A DNA stretch of 64,000 bases, taken from positions 682,001-746,000 of the forward strand of contig NZ_CP169368.1 of assembly GCF_042485795.1 (NCBI RefSeq), given 5' to 3'. Numbering within the stretch: the stretch's first letter is position 1; the number at the start of each line of letters is the position of its first letter. Positions 9,751 to 17,744 of this stretch are shown here, one piece after another. The stretch is from Lonepinella sp042485795 (lineage in GTDB: Bacteria; Pseudomonadota; Gammaproteobacteria; Enterobacterales; Pasteurellaceae). The notes beneath the pieces are model-generated. The model was not told the origin of the DNA and searched no databases. It saw only the letters and a list, made by a program, of their open reading frames with translations. The position numbers and the translations under genes were made by a program.

Positions 9751-9779
9751 TTGACAATTTATGTGAAAAGACAGATAGT
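9751..9779 (+). promoter_or_regulatory. Probable sigma-70 promoter of eda
   Basis: TTGACA (9751-9756), a 17-bp spacer and GATAGT (9774-9779), 41 bp before the eda start. The -35 box is perfect; the -10 box matches partly. Confidence 0.6.
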
Positions 9780-9820
9780 TATCTCAAAATTTACGTAACC
9801 AATTTAATTAAGGAAAAACT

Positions 9821-10459
9821 ATGTCATACACAACCGAACAACTGATTGAAAAATTAAAAAACTTAAAAGTTGTCCCTGTTATTGCAGTAGATAATGCACA
9901 AGATATTTTACCTTTGGTCAAAACCTTGTCTGATAACGGCTTACCCGTAGCGGAAATCACATTCCGTTCTGCTGCTGCTGAAGAATCTATTCGTCTAGTG
10001 TGTCAGCATTATCCTGATGTGTTGATTTTAGCAGGCACAGTGTTGACCGCAGAACAAGTGGTCGCTGCTAAGAACGCAGGAGCAGATGCCATTGTTACTC
10101 CAGGATTTAACCCAAAAATTGTACAACTCTGTCAAGATCTAGGTTTGCCAATTACACCAGGGGTGAATAATCCAATGTCCATTGAAGCTGCATTAGAATT
10201 TGGTATCACCGCAGTAAAATTTTTTCCAGCGGAAGCCAGCGGTGGGGTGAAAATGATTAAAGCCTTACTTGGTCCTTACGGCAATTTGCAAATTATGCCA
10301 ACAGGGGGAATTTCACCGACCAATATTAAAGACTATCTAGCCATTCCAAATGTGGTCGCTTGTGGTGGATCTTGGTTTGTAGAAAAAGCCTTGATCAAGC
10401 AGAAAAAGTGGGATGAGATTGGACGGTTGACGAAGGAAGTTGTAGAGTTGGTAAAATAA
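9821..10459 (+). CDS. eda: KDPG/KHG aldolase (2-dehydro-3-deoxy-phosphogluconate aldolase)
   Basis: This class I aldolase splits KDPG into pyruvate and glyceraldehyde-3-phosphate (Entner-Doudoroff and uronate breakdown). The 212-residue TIM barrel keeps the catalytic Glu45 (AEITFR) and Schiff-base Lys133 (AVKFFPAE), at the same positions as in the E. coli enzyme, as well as the phosphate-binding PTGGISP (160-166) and CGGSW (181-185). AAGGAAAA lies 4-11 nt before the ATG. It has its own promoter and terminator and no edd or kdgK beside it, so it stands alone between mnmA and hflD-purB. Confidence 0.96.
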   Translation: MSYTTEQLIEKLKNLKVVPVIAVDNAQDILPLVKTLSDNGLPVAEITFRSAAAEESIRLVCQHYPDVLILAGTVLTAEQVVAAKNAGADAIVTPGFNPKIVQLCQDLGLPITPGVNNPMSIEAALEFGITAVKFFPAEASGGVKMIKALLGPYGNLQIMPTGGISPTNIKDYLAIPNVVACGGSWFVEKALIKQKKWDEIGRLTKEVVELVK

Positions 10460-10470
10460 TAGTTTGGATT

Positions 10471-10506
10471 GCGGTGAAAAATATTTGTTTTTTCACCGCG
10501 GTTTTA
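10471..10506 (+). terminator. Terminator between eda and mnmA
   Basis: GCGGTGAAAAA (10471-10481) pairs with TTTTTTCACCGC (10488-10499), followed by GGTTTTA. The genes converge here, so it may serve both strands. Confidence 0.8.
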
Positions 10507-10510
10507 TTTG

Positions 10511-11662
10511 CTATTTAACTTGTGTTTCAATCACCCCACCCCCCAGACAAATTTCTCCTTGATAAAATACCGCACTTTGTCCTGGGGTGACGGCAATTTG
10601 TGGCTCGTCAAATATCACACGAATATTATCATTGTTGATGGGGATAATTTCGCAAGGAATATCGCTTTGGCGATAGCGAGTTTTAACTGTGCAACGTAAC
10701 GGTTGGCGGATAGGTTGGAGATCTACCCAATGTAGTTGGCTGGCGGTTAAACCTACGGAAAGCAAGGCGGAATTATCATGTCCTTGAGCCACGATTAATA
10801 CATTGTTAATTAAGTCTTTTTCAACCACGTAGAAAGGATCTTCGCTTAATCCTTGTACACCGCCAATTCCTAAGCCTTTGCGTTGTCCTAAGGTGTGATA
10901 CATTAACCCATCGTGATGACCGACTAACTTACCGTCCACCGTACGAATTTCACCAGGTTGAGCAGGCAAATAACGAGCTAAGAAATCTTTGAATTTGCGT
11001 TCGCCGATAAAACAAATGCCAGTAGAATCTTTTTTCTTCGCGGTGACTAAGCCGAGATCTTCCGCTATAGCTCGTACAATTGGTTTTTCAATATCACCAA
11101 CTGGGAACAGGCTTTGTCCAACTTGTTGATAGCTTAAGGTATAAAGGAAATAGCTTTGATCTTTATTGCTATCTAAACCACGTAATAATTGAGCATGCTC
11201 ATCATCACCTGAACGGCGAACATAATGCCCTGTAGCGATATAATCTGCACCTAGGTCTTCTGCCGCATATTCTAAAAAGGCTTTGAATTTAATTTCTTTG
11301 TTGCACAAAATATCAGGATTTGGCGTGCGACCAGCTTTATATTCACTTAAGAAATGTTCAAATACATTGTCCCAATATTCCGCTGCAAAATTGATTTTAT
11401 GTAAGTGAATACCTAGTTTATCGCAAACTGCTTGTGCATCGGCAAGATCAGCGGCAGCAGTACAGTAGTCGGTATCATCATCTTCTTCCCAGTTTTTCAT
11501 AAACAAGCCTTCCACTTGGTAGCCTTGTTGTTGTAGGATAAAGGCAGATACGGAAGAATCTACGCCACCTGACATCCCCACGATGACTTTTTTGCTTTGG
11601 TTGTGGGCGAGCTGATCGGCGGTGAGGGTTGGAAAATGATGGTTGTAGGTGGTTGATTGCAT
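10511..11662 (-). CDS. mnmA: tRNA-specific 2-thiouridylase MnmA
   Basis: MnmA thiolates U34 of tRNA-Lys, -Glu and -Gln using ATP and a sulfur relay. The protein has the PP-loop GMSGGVDSS (residues 29-37), the catalytic Cys120 in PDILC and Cys217 in STGICFIG, the disulfide-forming pair of the family. I place the start at ATG 11662 (383 aa, the usual Haemophilus length) because GGGGAAGAG precedes it at good spacing; a GTG at 11689 would add nine residues with no ribosome site. The Shine-Dalgarno G tract forms part of the last hairpin of the structured element at 11677-11779, which could limit initiation. Confidence 0.96.
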   Translation of the reverse strand: MQSTTYNHHFPTLTADQLAHNQSKKVIVGMSGGVDSSVSAFILQQQGYQVEGLFMKNWEEDDDTDYCTAAADLADAQAVCDKLGIHLHKINFAAEYWDNVFEHFLSEYKAGRTPNPDILCNKEIKFKAFLEYAAEDLGADYIATGHYVRRSGDDEHAQLLRGLDSNKDQSYFLYTLSYQQVGQSLFPVGDIEKPIVRAIAEDLGLVTAKKKDSTGICFIGERKFKDFLARYLPAQPGEIRTVDGKLVGHHDGLMYHTLGQRKGLGIGGVQGLSEDPFYVVEKDLINNVLIVAQGHDNSALLSVGLTASQLHWVDLQPIRQPLRCTVKTRYRQSDIPCEIIPINNDNIRVIFDEPQIAVTPGQSAVFYQGEICLGGGVIETQVK

Positions 11663-11676
11663 AACTTCGTTCTCTT

Positions 11677-11779
11677 CCCCCATACTCACGTATGGGGTTA
11701 AACATGGTGACGCTACTCCGTAGCTGGTCTAAAGATGCAAAGCATCATGATTTGCGTATCCCCGTATACTAATACGGAG
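11677..11779 (-). ncRNA. Structured four-hairpin element, copy A (nqrM-mnmA)
   Basis: Read in the direction of transcription (minus strand), four stem-loops follow each other: CTCCGTAT-TAGT-ATACGGGG (11779-11760), GATGC-TTT-GCATC (11746-11734), GCTAC-GGA-GTAGC (11724-11712) and CCCCATAC-GTGA-GTATGGGG (11696-11677). The last has a GNRA-type loop and overlaps the mnmA ribosome-binding site. A homologous element with compensating changes lies at 52204-52333. It could be a small mobile repeat or a functional RNA leader. Confidence 0.65.
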
Positions 11780-11785
11780 CAGTAA

Positions 11786-12028
11786 TTATTTCACTTCATA
11801 AAAGGCAGGTTTAGTAAAGCGTTCTAACTCTTTCGGATCTGCTTCCCCCTTGGCGACCTTGTCTTTTAGATTATCACAAGGCTCATCACAGTCACAAACT
11901 TTTTTCATACCTAACGATGAAATACCCCCACAGCTCCCTTGAATGGATTTACGTTTGACAATATAACCCAATGCCATGCCGAAAATCACTAAAATAAAAA
12001 TGCCAAAGGTGACTAAAAAAACTTGCAT
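11786..12028 (-). CDS. nqrM: Na+-NQR maturation protein NqrM
   Basis: This 80-residue protein has an N-terminal membrane helix (about residues 3-24) and four conserved cysteines (C33, C45, C47, C51) followed by a soluble tail, the DUF539/NqrM layout. In the family NqrM is needed to assemble active NADH:ubiquinone reductase (Na+-translocating), probably by delivering iron to the NqrD/NqrE site. It begins 10 bp after apbE on the same strand, completing the nqrABCDEF-apbE-nqrM gene set. Confidence 0.93.
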   Translation of the reverse strand: MQVFLVTFGIFILVIFGMALGYIVKRKSIQGSCGGISSLGMKKVCDCDEPCDNLKDKVAKGEADPKELERFTKPAFYEVK

Positions 12029-12037
12029 AATATTTCC

Positions 12038-13075
12038 TTATTTATTTTGTTCCATGAAAAGTGCGGTGAATTTTGATGACATTTTTGTTTCAAAACCTTT
12101 CTCTGTTTTGATAATCATGTAAATGGCAATGCCTTGTTGTTCTGCAATGGCAAGGGCTTTTTCTTCACCTAATACAAATAATCCTGTGGACAAGCCATCA
12201 GCAGTCATTGCGGACGGGTGTAATACGGTAATAGAGGCTAATTTATGTTGCACAGGGTAGCCTGTTTTCGGATCGATTTCGTGATTATAGCGAACGCCAT
12301 TTTGTTCAAAATAATTGCGGTAATCTCCTGATGTTGCCATGCCGAGATCTTTTAAGCCAACAATTTTTTGTACGGAACGAGAACCATCAAAATTGGGTTG
12401 TTCAATGGCAATTTGCCAATCTTTATGTTCTGCATTTTTGCCTTTGGCTCGGATTTCACCACCAATTTCCACTAAATAATTTTGCGTGCCGATTGTTTCA
12501 AGATAATCCGCCACTTGATCTACGCCATAACCTTTGGCAATGGAAGATAAATCTACATAAAGCTGAGGAATGTTTTTTTCTAAACTATATTTATCGCCAT
12601 TATGATTTAATTTTAATTTATCAATCCCTATGATAGCCAAACGTTCATTGAGTTGCTGTTGGCTAGGTTGTTGGTCTAAACGTTTTTCTGGACCAAATCC
12701 CCATAAATTGACTAAAGGTCCAACCGTAACATCTAATGCTCCGTCTGTTAATTTGTTTAAACGTAAGGACTCGGCGATTACGTTGCCTAATTCAGGGGAA
12801 ATTTCAATCGCCTGATTAATCTGGGTATTTTGGTTAAAGCGACTTAATTCTGAGGTCGGAATATAGGTGGACATTTGATCGTTCACCTTTTTCAACATCA
12901 CTTCAATTTGTTCATGAGTTTGTTCTGCTTGTTGGCTTACCTTGCCGTCATCAATATATTTGATGTGGTAGGTGGTTCCCATGGTTTTGCCTGTTAGAGT
13001 AATGATTTCGGGTTGTTTACCACAAGCAACAAGGAAAAGGCTTAGGGTTAGGGTGAATAGGTGTTTTAGTTTCAT
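12038..13075 (-). CDS. apbE: FAD:protein FMN transferase ApbE (lipoprotein)
   Basis: ApbE attaches FMN to threonines of NqrB and NqrC from FAD, at the outer face of the inner membrane. The 345-residue protein starts with a signal peptide ending in the lipobox LVAC (Cys18), then GKTMGTTYHIKY, DLSSIAKGYGVDQVADYLE and TSGDYRNYF...HEIDPKTGYP, all typical of the family. Its substrates NqrB and NqrC are encoded upstream in the same direction. A 204-bp gap separates it from nqrF and contains a GC-rich palindromic element, which might reduce or uncouple its transcription from the nqr genes. Confidence 0.95.
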   Translation of the reverse strand: MKLKHLFTLTLSLFLVACGKQPEIITLTGKTMGTTYHIKYIDDGKVSQQAEQTHEQIEVMLKKVNDQMSTYIPTSELSRFNQNTQINQAIEISPELGNVIAESLRLNKLTDGALDVTVGPLVNLWGFGPEKRLDQQPSQQQLNERLAIIGIDKLKLNHNGDKYSLEKNIPQLYVDLSSIAKGYGVDQVADYLETIGTQNYLVEIGGEIRAKGKNAEHKDWQIAIEQPNFDGSRSVQKIVGLKDLGMATSGDYRNYFEQNGVRYNHEIDPKTGYPVQHKLASITVLHPSAMTADGLSTGLFVLGEEKALAIAEQQGIAIYMIIKTEKGFETKMSSKFTALFMEQNK

Positions 13076-13156
13076 ATTTTTGATTTAATATAACGTCAAT
13101 GCTTTATTATTTTATGAAAATGGTTAAAGCGGTTAGAAAACCTGACCGCTTAATTA

Positions 13157-13269
13157 GCCCCCCATCCCCCTTCGGGGACTTCCCCCCGCAAGCAGGGGGA
13201 AGAAAAAGTGTTTTAAATATTTCGCTCCCCCAGTTTACGGGGGGAGCTGCCCGCAGGGCTGTGGGGGGC
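13157..13269. repeat. GC-rich palindromic REP/MITE-like element
   Basis: The element is bounded by GCCCCCCA (13157-13164) and its complement TGGGGGGC (13262-13269). Inside are four nested hairpins: CCCC-TTC-GGGG, CTTCCCCC...GGGGGAAG, GCTCCCCC...GGGGGAGC and GCCC-GCA-GGGC. Its base composition is far richer in GC than its surroundings. It sits in the nqrF-apbE gap and has no coding capacity. Confidence 0.75.
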
Positions 13270-13279
13270 AAAATGTCAA

Positions 13280-14509
13280 TTAACCACCGAAATCATCTAA
13301 CAAGATGTTTTCATCTTCAACGCCTAAATCTTTCAGCATTTTGATCACGGCAGCATTCATCACTGGTGGTCCACACATGTAGTATTCACAATCTTCTGGT
13401 GCTTCGTGATTTTTCAAGTAGTTTTCATAAAGCACATTGTGAATAAAGCCCGTGTAACCTGTCCAGTTATCTTCTGGTAACGCATCGGATAAGGCAATAT
13501 GCCATTCAAAGTTGTCGTTTTCACGAGCCAACATATCGAAATCTTCTTCATAGAAAATTTCACGTTTTGAACGAGCACCATACCAGAATGACATTTTACG
13601 TTTACTGTGTAAGCGTTTTAATTGGTCAAAGATATGGGAACGCATTGGTGCCATACCAGCACCACCACCGATAAATACCATTTCATTATCGGTTTCTTTA
13701 GCAAAGAATTCACCAAATGGACCTGAAATCGTGACTTTATCACCTGGTTTTAATGACCAAATATAAGATGACATTTGACCTGGCGGCACGTCTGGGTTAC
13801 GTGGTGGCGGTGTGGCGATACGTACGTTAAGCATAATAATGCCTTTTTCTTCAGGATAAGATGCCATAGAGTAAGCACGAATAATATGCTCATCGACTTT
13901 TGACACATAACGCCATAAATTATATTTATCCCAATCTTCATGATATTCTTCTGGAATATCGAAGTCTTTGTATGCCACAGTATGAGGTTCAGCTTCAATC
14001 TGAATATACCCACCTGCACGGAATGGCACTTCTTCACCTTCAGGGATTGCCAATTTAAGTTCTTTGATGAAAGTGGCTTTGTTATCGTTAGAGATAACGG
14101 TACATTCCCATTTTTTCACGCCAAAGATTTCTTCTGGTAATTCAATATCCATTGAGGATTTGACGTTTACCTGACAAGATAAGCGATAACCTTCTTTGGC
14201 TTCACGTTTGGTAATATGAGAAAGTTCGGTTGGAAGAATTTCACCACCACCAGATTTCACTTTTACCACACATTGACCGCAAGAGCCACCGCCACCGCAA
14301 GCTGATGAAACGAAAATTCCTTTGCTAGCTAATGCCCCTAATAATTTACCACCTGCTGGCAATGTAATCGCTTTTTCAGGATCATCATTGATAGAAATGG
14401 TAATATCGCCTGAATCCACTAATTTAGATTTAGCGAATAAAATAACCACTGCAAGCACTAATACAAGGGCTGTAAAAATGCCGATACCGAAAATAAAATT
14501 ACTATCCAC
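13280..14509 (-). CDS. nqrF: Na+-NQR subunit F (NADH-oxidising, FAD and 2Fe-2S)
   Basis: NqrF takes electrons from NADH into the sodium pump. The 409-residue protein shows one N-terminal membrane helix (about 4-26), a 2Fe-2S ferredoxin domain with Cys71, Cys77, Cys80 and Cys112, an FAD domain with RAYS (211-214) and an NADH domain with GGGAGMAPMRS (281-291). The C-terminus DENILLDDFGG is typical. It is the last of the six structural subunits, 10 bp after nqrE. Confidence 0.98.
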   Translation of the reverse strand: MDSNFIFGIGIFTALVLVLAVVILFAKSKLVDSGDITISINDDPEKAITLPAGGKLLGALASKGIFVSSACGGGGSCGQCVVKVKSGGGEILPTELSHITKREAKEGYRLSCQVNVKSSMDIELPEEIFGVKKWECTVISNDNKATFIKELKLAIPEGEEVPFRAGGYIQIEAEPHTVAYKDFDIPEEYHEDWDKYNLWRYVSKVDEHIIRAYSMASYPEEKGIIMLNVRIATPPPRNPDVPPGQMSSYIWSLKPGDKVTISGPFGEFFAKETDNEMVFIGGGAGMAPMRSHIFDQLKRLHSKRKMSFWYGARSKREIFYEEDFDMLARENDNFEWHIALSDALPEDNWTGYTGFIHNVLYENYLKNHEAPEDCEYYMCGPPVMNAAVIKMLKDLGVEDENILLDDFGG

Positions 14510-14519
14510 GATATGCTCC

Positions 14520-15116
14520 TTATAATTGAATGCCTGAGAATGACATAAAGCCTAACGCCATTAAGCCTACGGTGATAAAGGTAATCCCTAAACCACGTAA
14601 ACCTGCTGGTACATCAGCATATTTCATTTTTTCGGTTAAGCCTGCAAGAGCCACGATAGCCAACATCCAGCCAGTGCCAGCACCGATACCGTACACCACA
14701 GATTCTGGGAAGTTGTATTCACGTTGTACCATAAAGGATACACCGCCGAAAATGGCACAGTTTACCGTGATTAATGGTAAGAAGATCCCTAACGCACTGT
14801 AAAGTGTCGGGAAAAATTTATCTAATACCATTTCAAGAATTTGTACTAATGCAGCAATCACCCCGATAAAGGTGATGAAATTTAAGAAAGTTAAATCCAC
14901 CCCTTCCACTAATGCCCCATCTTTTAAGATGTGGGTAAACACTAATTGGTTAGCTGGCACGGCAATGCCCAATACTACGATAACGGCAATTCCTAAACCA
15001 AAGGCAGTTGAAACTTTCTTTGATACTGCAAGGAATGTACACATACCAAGGAAGAAAGAAAGTGCCATATTTTCAATAAATACGGACTTTACAAATAGAC
15101 TTAAATAATGTTCCAT
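14520..15116 (-). CDS. nqrE: Na+-NQR subunit E
   Basis: A 198-residue integral membrane protein with six predicted helices, homologous to NqrD and to RnfA. The NqrD/NqrE pair holds an intramembrane iron-sulfur site in known NQR structures. Sequence markers include the N-terminal FIENMALSFFLGMCTFLAVS and the loop NCAIFGGVSFMVQREYNFPE. It lies 1 bp after nqrD, so translation is probably coupled. Confidence 0.97.
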   Translation of the reverse strand: MEHYLSLFVKSVFIENMALSFFLGMCTFLAVSKKVSTAFGLGIAVIVVLGIAVPANQLVFTHILKDGALVEGVDLTFLNFITFIGVIAALVQILEMVLDKFFPTLYSALGIFLPLITVNCAIFGGVSFMVQREYNFPESVVYGIGAGTGWMLAIVALAGLTEKMKYADVPAGLRGLGITFITVGLMALGFMSFSGIQL

Positions 15117-15117
15117 T

Positions 15118-15741
15118 TTATTTCTCCACTTGCTCAGGTTTCCAAGTTCTTAAACCCCAAATCAGGAAACCGATAATAAAGAATGCACTTGGTGCTAATA
15201 GGAATAAACCATTGGTTTGATACCAGCCACCATCATTGATGGTTTGGAATATGGTTATACCGAATAATTTACCTGAACCAATTAATTCACGTAAAAATGC
15301 TACAGTAACTAAGATTGCACCGTAACCTAGACCGTTACCGATACCATCTACGAAACTTTCTAATGGAGCGGATTTCATCGCAAAGGCTTCCGCACGCCCC
15401 ATTACGATACAGTTGGTGATAATCAAGCCAACGAATACCGAAAGTTGTTTAGATAAATCATAGGCATAAGCACGCAAAATTTGGTCAACCAAAATTACCA
15501 ATGAGGCAATGATCGCCATTTGTACGATAATACGAATGCTATTTGGAATATAGTTACGGATAAGAGAAATAAATAAACTTGAAAAAGCCGTTACTAAACT
15601 TACCGCAATCGCCATGACTACCGCAGTTTGTAATTGGGTCGTTACTGCCAATGCAGAACAGATCCCTAAGATTTGTAATGCAATCGGGTTGCTATCAGCG
15701 ATAGGTGATAACAACAATTTTTTAAGATTAGAACTTGCCAT
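15118..15741 (-). CDS. nqrD: Na+-NQR subunit D
   Basis: A 207-residue, six-helix membrane subunit related to NqrE/RnfE. It carries TNCIVMGRAEAFAMKS, containing the cysteine that in known structures helps hold the iron cofactor shared with NqrE, and ALQILGICSALAVTTQ near the N-terminus. Its ATG (15741) overlaps the stop codon of nqrC by one base (TAATG), a coupling arrangement. Confidence 0.97.
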   Translation of the reverse strand: MASSNLKKLLLSPIADSNPIALQILGICSALAVTTQLQTAVVMAIAVSLVTAFSSLFISLIRNYIPNSIRIIVQMAIIASLVILVDQILRAYAYDLSKQLSVFVGLIITNCIVMGRAEAFAMKSAPLESFVDGIGNGLGYGAILVTVAFLRELIGSGKLFGITIFQTINDGGWYQTNGLFLLAPSAFFIIGFLIWGLRTWKPEQVEK

Positions 15742-16514
15742 TAGTTTGCCCCCATTGCTGCTTTGAATTTGGTTAAATATGGACCAAAACCATTTGGACC
15801 GAACCAGTATTTAATTGAACCATCTACACCGTTAGATGTTAAGGTTGCACCTGATAAGGCATCTACACCATGTTCCACATCAGCTGAACCACCTTTATGC
15901 ACACCTAAAGCAACTTCACCTTGTTCGTTGAAGATTTTTTTATGTTCAAATTTTTTCTGCCAAAGTGGATTGGCGATTTCACCACCAAGACCAGCGGTTT
16001 CCCCCTGTTCATAGTAAGTAATCCCTTTCACGGTATTGGCATCGGTTGCCACAGAAACAAAACCATACATCACAGACCATAAGCCATTACCATACATTGG
16101 TAATACCACTTGGGTCGTTTTGCCAGTTTCATCTTTAACTAAATAAACTTCTGCATATTTAGCCCGCACTTTGATGTGTGCTTTATCGTCTGCTGGTTCA
16201 ATAGCTATGCTGGTTTTTGGATCTTTCGCAGCGGCTTTTGCATCAAAATTATTAATACCCTCTACATAGTCGCCAGTAGCTAAATCCACGATTTTAGGTT
16301 CAATAGATTTTGCATAGACTTCTTGGATATTAATGTTTGGTTGTATTAAACCAGCGGCTTGTAAAATATTTTTTTGTTTATCAAGCTGTTTCTGCACATC
16401 TTGGGCTGGTTTGAGCAATACCGCAGCACCAGCCACCACAAGAGAACAGATCAAACTTAACAGTACGACAACGGTTAATGTGCCGCCTACGCTATCTTTA
16501 TTAAATTTAGACAT
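15741..16514 (-). CDS. nqrC: Na+-NQR subunit C (covalent FMN)
   Basis: NqrC has one N-terminal membrane helix (about 12-34) and a periplasmic FMN-binding domain. The flavinylation motif SGATLTS lies at residues 221-227; Thr224 of SGAT is the expected ApbE-modified residue. The 257-residue length is standard. Its start overlaps the end of nqrB by 8 bp. Confidence 0.98.
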   Translation of the reverse strand: MSKFNKDSVGGTLTVVVLLSLICSLVVAGAAVLLKPAQDVQKQLDKQKNILQAAGLIQPNINIQEVYAKSIEPKIVDLATGDYVEGINNFDAKAAAKDPKTSIAIEPADDKAHIKVRAKYAEVYLVKDETGKTTQVVLPMYGNGLWSVMYGFVSVATDANTVKGITYYEQGETAGLGGEIANPLWQKKFEHKKIFNEQGEVALGVHKGGSADVEHGVDALSGATLTSNGVDGSIKYWFGPNGFGPYLTKFKAAMGAN

Positions 16515-17742
16515 TGCGAACTCTCCGACGTTTGATATTTGCTTGAACCACTAGGTAGTCAAACAATGGAGCAAATAAGTTAGCGAATAAAATAGCCAAC
16601 ATCATACCTTCGGGATAAGCAGGGTTGACGACACGAATTAATACTGCCATAAAGCCGATTAACGCACCGTACCACCATTTACCTTTTTCAGTAAATGATG
16701 CTGAAACAGGGTCGGTTGCCATAAAGATCATACCGATGGCGAATCCACCTAACACTAAGTGCCAGTGCCAAGGCATTGAGAACATTGCATTGGTCGAAGA
16801 ACCGATTAGATTAAAGGCTGTCGCTGTAATCACCATACCTAAGAAAGTACCAGCAATAATACGCCAAGAAGCAATACGAGCAAATAAAATAATTATCCCA
16901 CCGATAATCAAGGCAAGGGTTGATACTTCACCCATTGAACCAGGGATATTGCCTAAAAACGCATCCATCCACGTGATAGGTTGACCAGTGGAAATGTGTT
17001 TTAATGCAGCTTCACCACCTTGCGCCCATTGAGAAAGAGCGGTTGCACCAGAGAAACCATCTGCCGCAGTCCAAACAGCATCACCCGAAATTTGAGCAGG
17101 GTAAGCGAAGAATAGGAATGCACGACCAGCAAGGGCTGGGTTCATAAAGTTTTTACCTACACCGCCGAATACTTCTTTCGCTACTACTAAACCGAAAGTA
17201 ATCCCTAAAGCCGCTTGCCATAATGGTAAGGTTGGTGGAACAACTAAAGCAAACAGAATTGTTGTTACGAATAAACCTTCATTAACTTCGTGACCACGAA
17301 CTACCGCAAAGGCAACTTCAATCGCAGAACCTAACAAGAAAACAGTTAGGTAAATTGGTAGGAAAAACACCGCACCTAATGCCATTTTACTGCCGATACC
17401 AGCATCTAAAGAAACATCTAAACCTAACCATTGAACAATCGCATAGTGCCAATCTTGAGTAGCTAACGCATCAACAGTTGTAGCAAGACTTGCAATCGCA
17501 TTGATGGATTGATGACCTACGTTATACATACCGTAGAATACTGCTGGGAACAATGCTAACCACACGGTAATCATCATACGTTTTGAATCAATCGCATCAC
17601 GTACGTGAGTACCGTTCTTTGTTACCGTACCTGGTGTGTAAAGCAAGGTAAACATAGCCTCAAATACAGGATAAAGTTTAGCGAATTTACCACCTGGTAG
17701 GAATGCGGGTTCCATTTTTTCAAAAAGATGTTTTAAACCCAT
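16507..17742 (-). CDS. nqrB: Na+-NQR subunit B (covalent FMN, riboflavin)
   Basis: This 411-residue polytopic protein (about ten helices) forms most of the Na+ channel of the pump. It has the second ApbE target, SGATALSQ at residues 231-238 with Thr234 as the FMN site. GKNFMNPALAGRAFLFF and TDPVSASFTEKGKWW are family markers. It begins 2 bp after nqrA and overlaps nqrC. Confidence 0.98.
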   Translation of the reverse strand: MGLKHLFEKMEPAFLPGGKFAKLYPVFEAMFTLLYTPGTVTKNGTHVRDAIDSKRMMITVWLALFPAVFYGMYNVGHQSINAIASLATTVDALATQDWHYAIVQWLGLDVSLDAGIGSKMALGAVFFLPIYLTVFLLGSAIEVAFAVVRGHEVNEGLFVTTILFALVVPPTLPLWQAALGITFGLVVAKEVFGGVGKNFMNPALAGRAFLFFAYPAQISGDAVWTAADGFSGATALSQWAQGGEAALKHISTGQPITWMDAFLGNIPGSMGEVSTLALIIGGIIILFARIASWRIIAGTFLGMVITATAFNLIGSSTNAMFSMPWHWHLVLGGFAIGMIFMATDPVSASFTEKGKWWYGALIGFMAVLIRVVNPAYPEGMMLAILFANLFAPLFDYLVVQANIKRRRVRNV

Positions 17743-17744
17743 TT

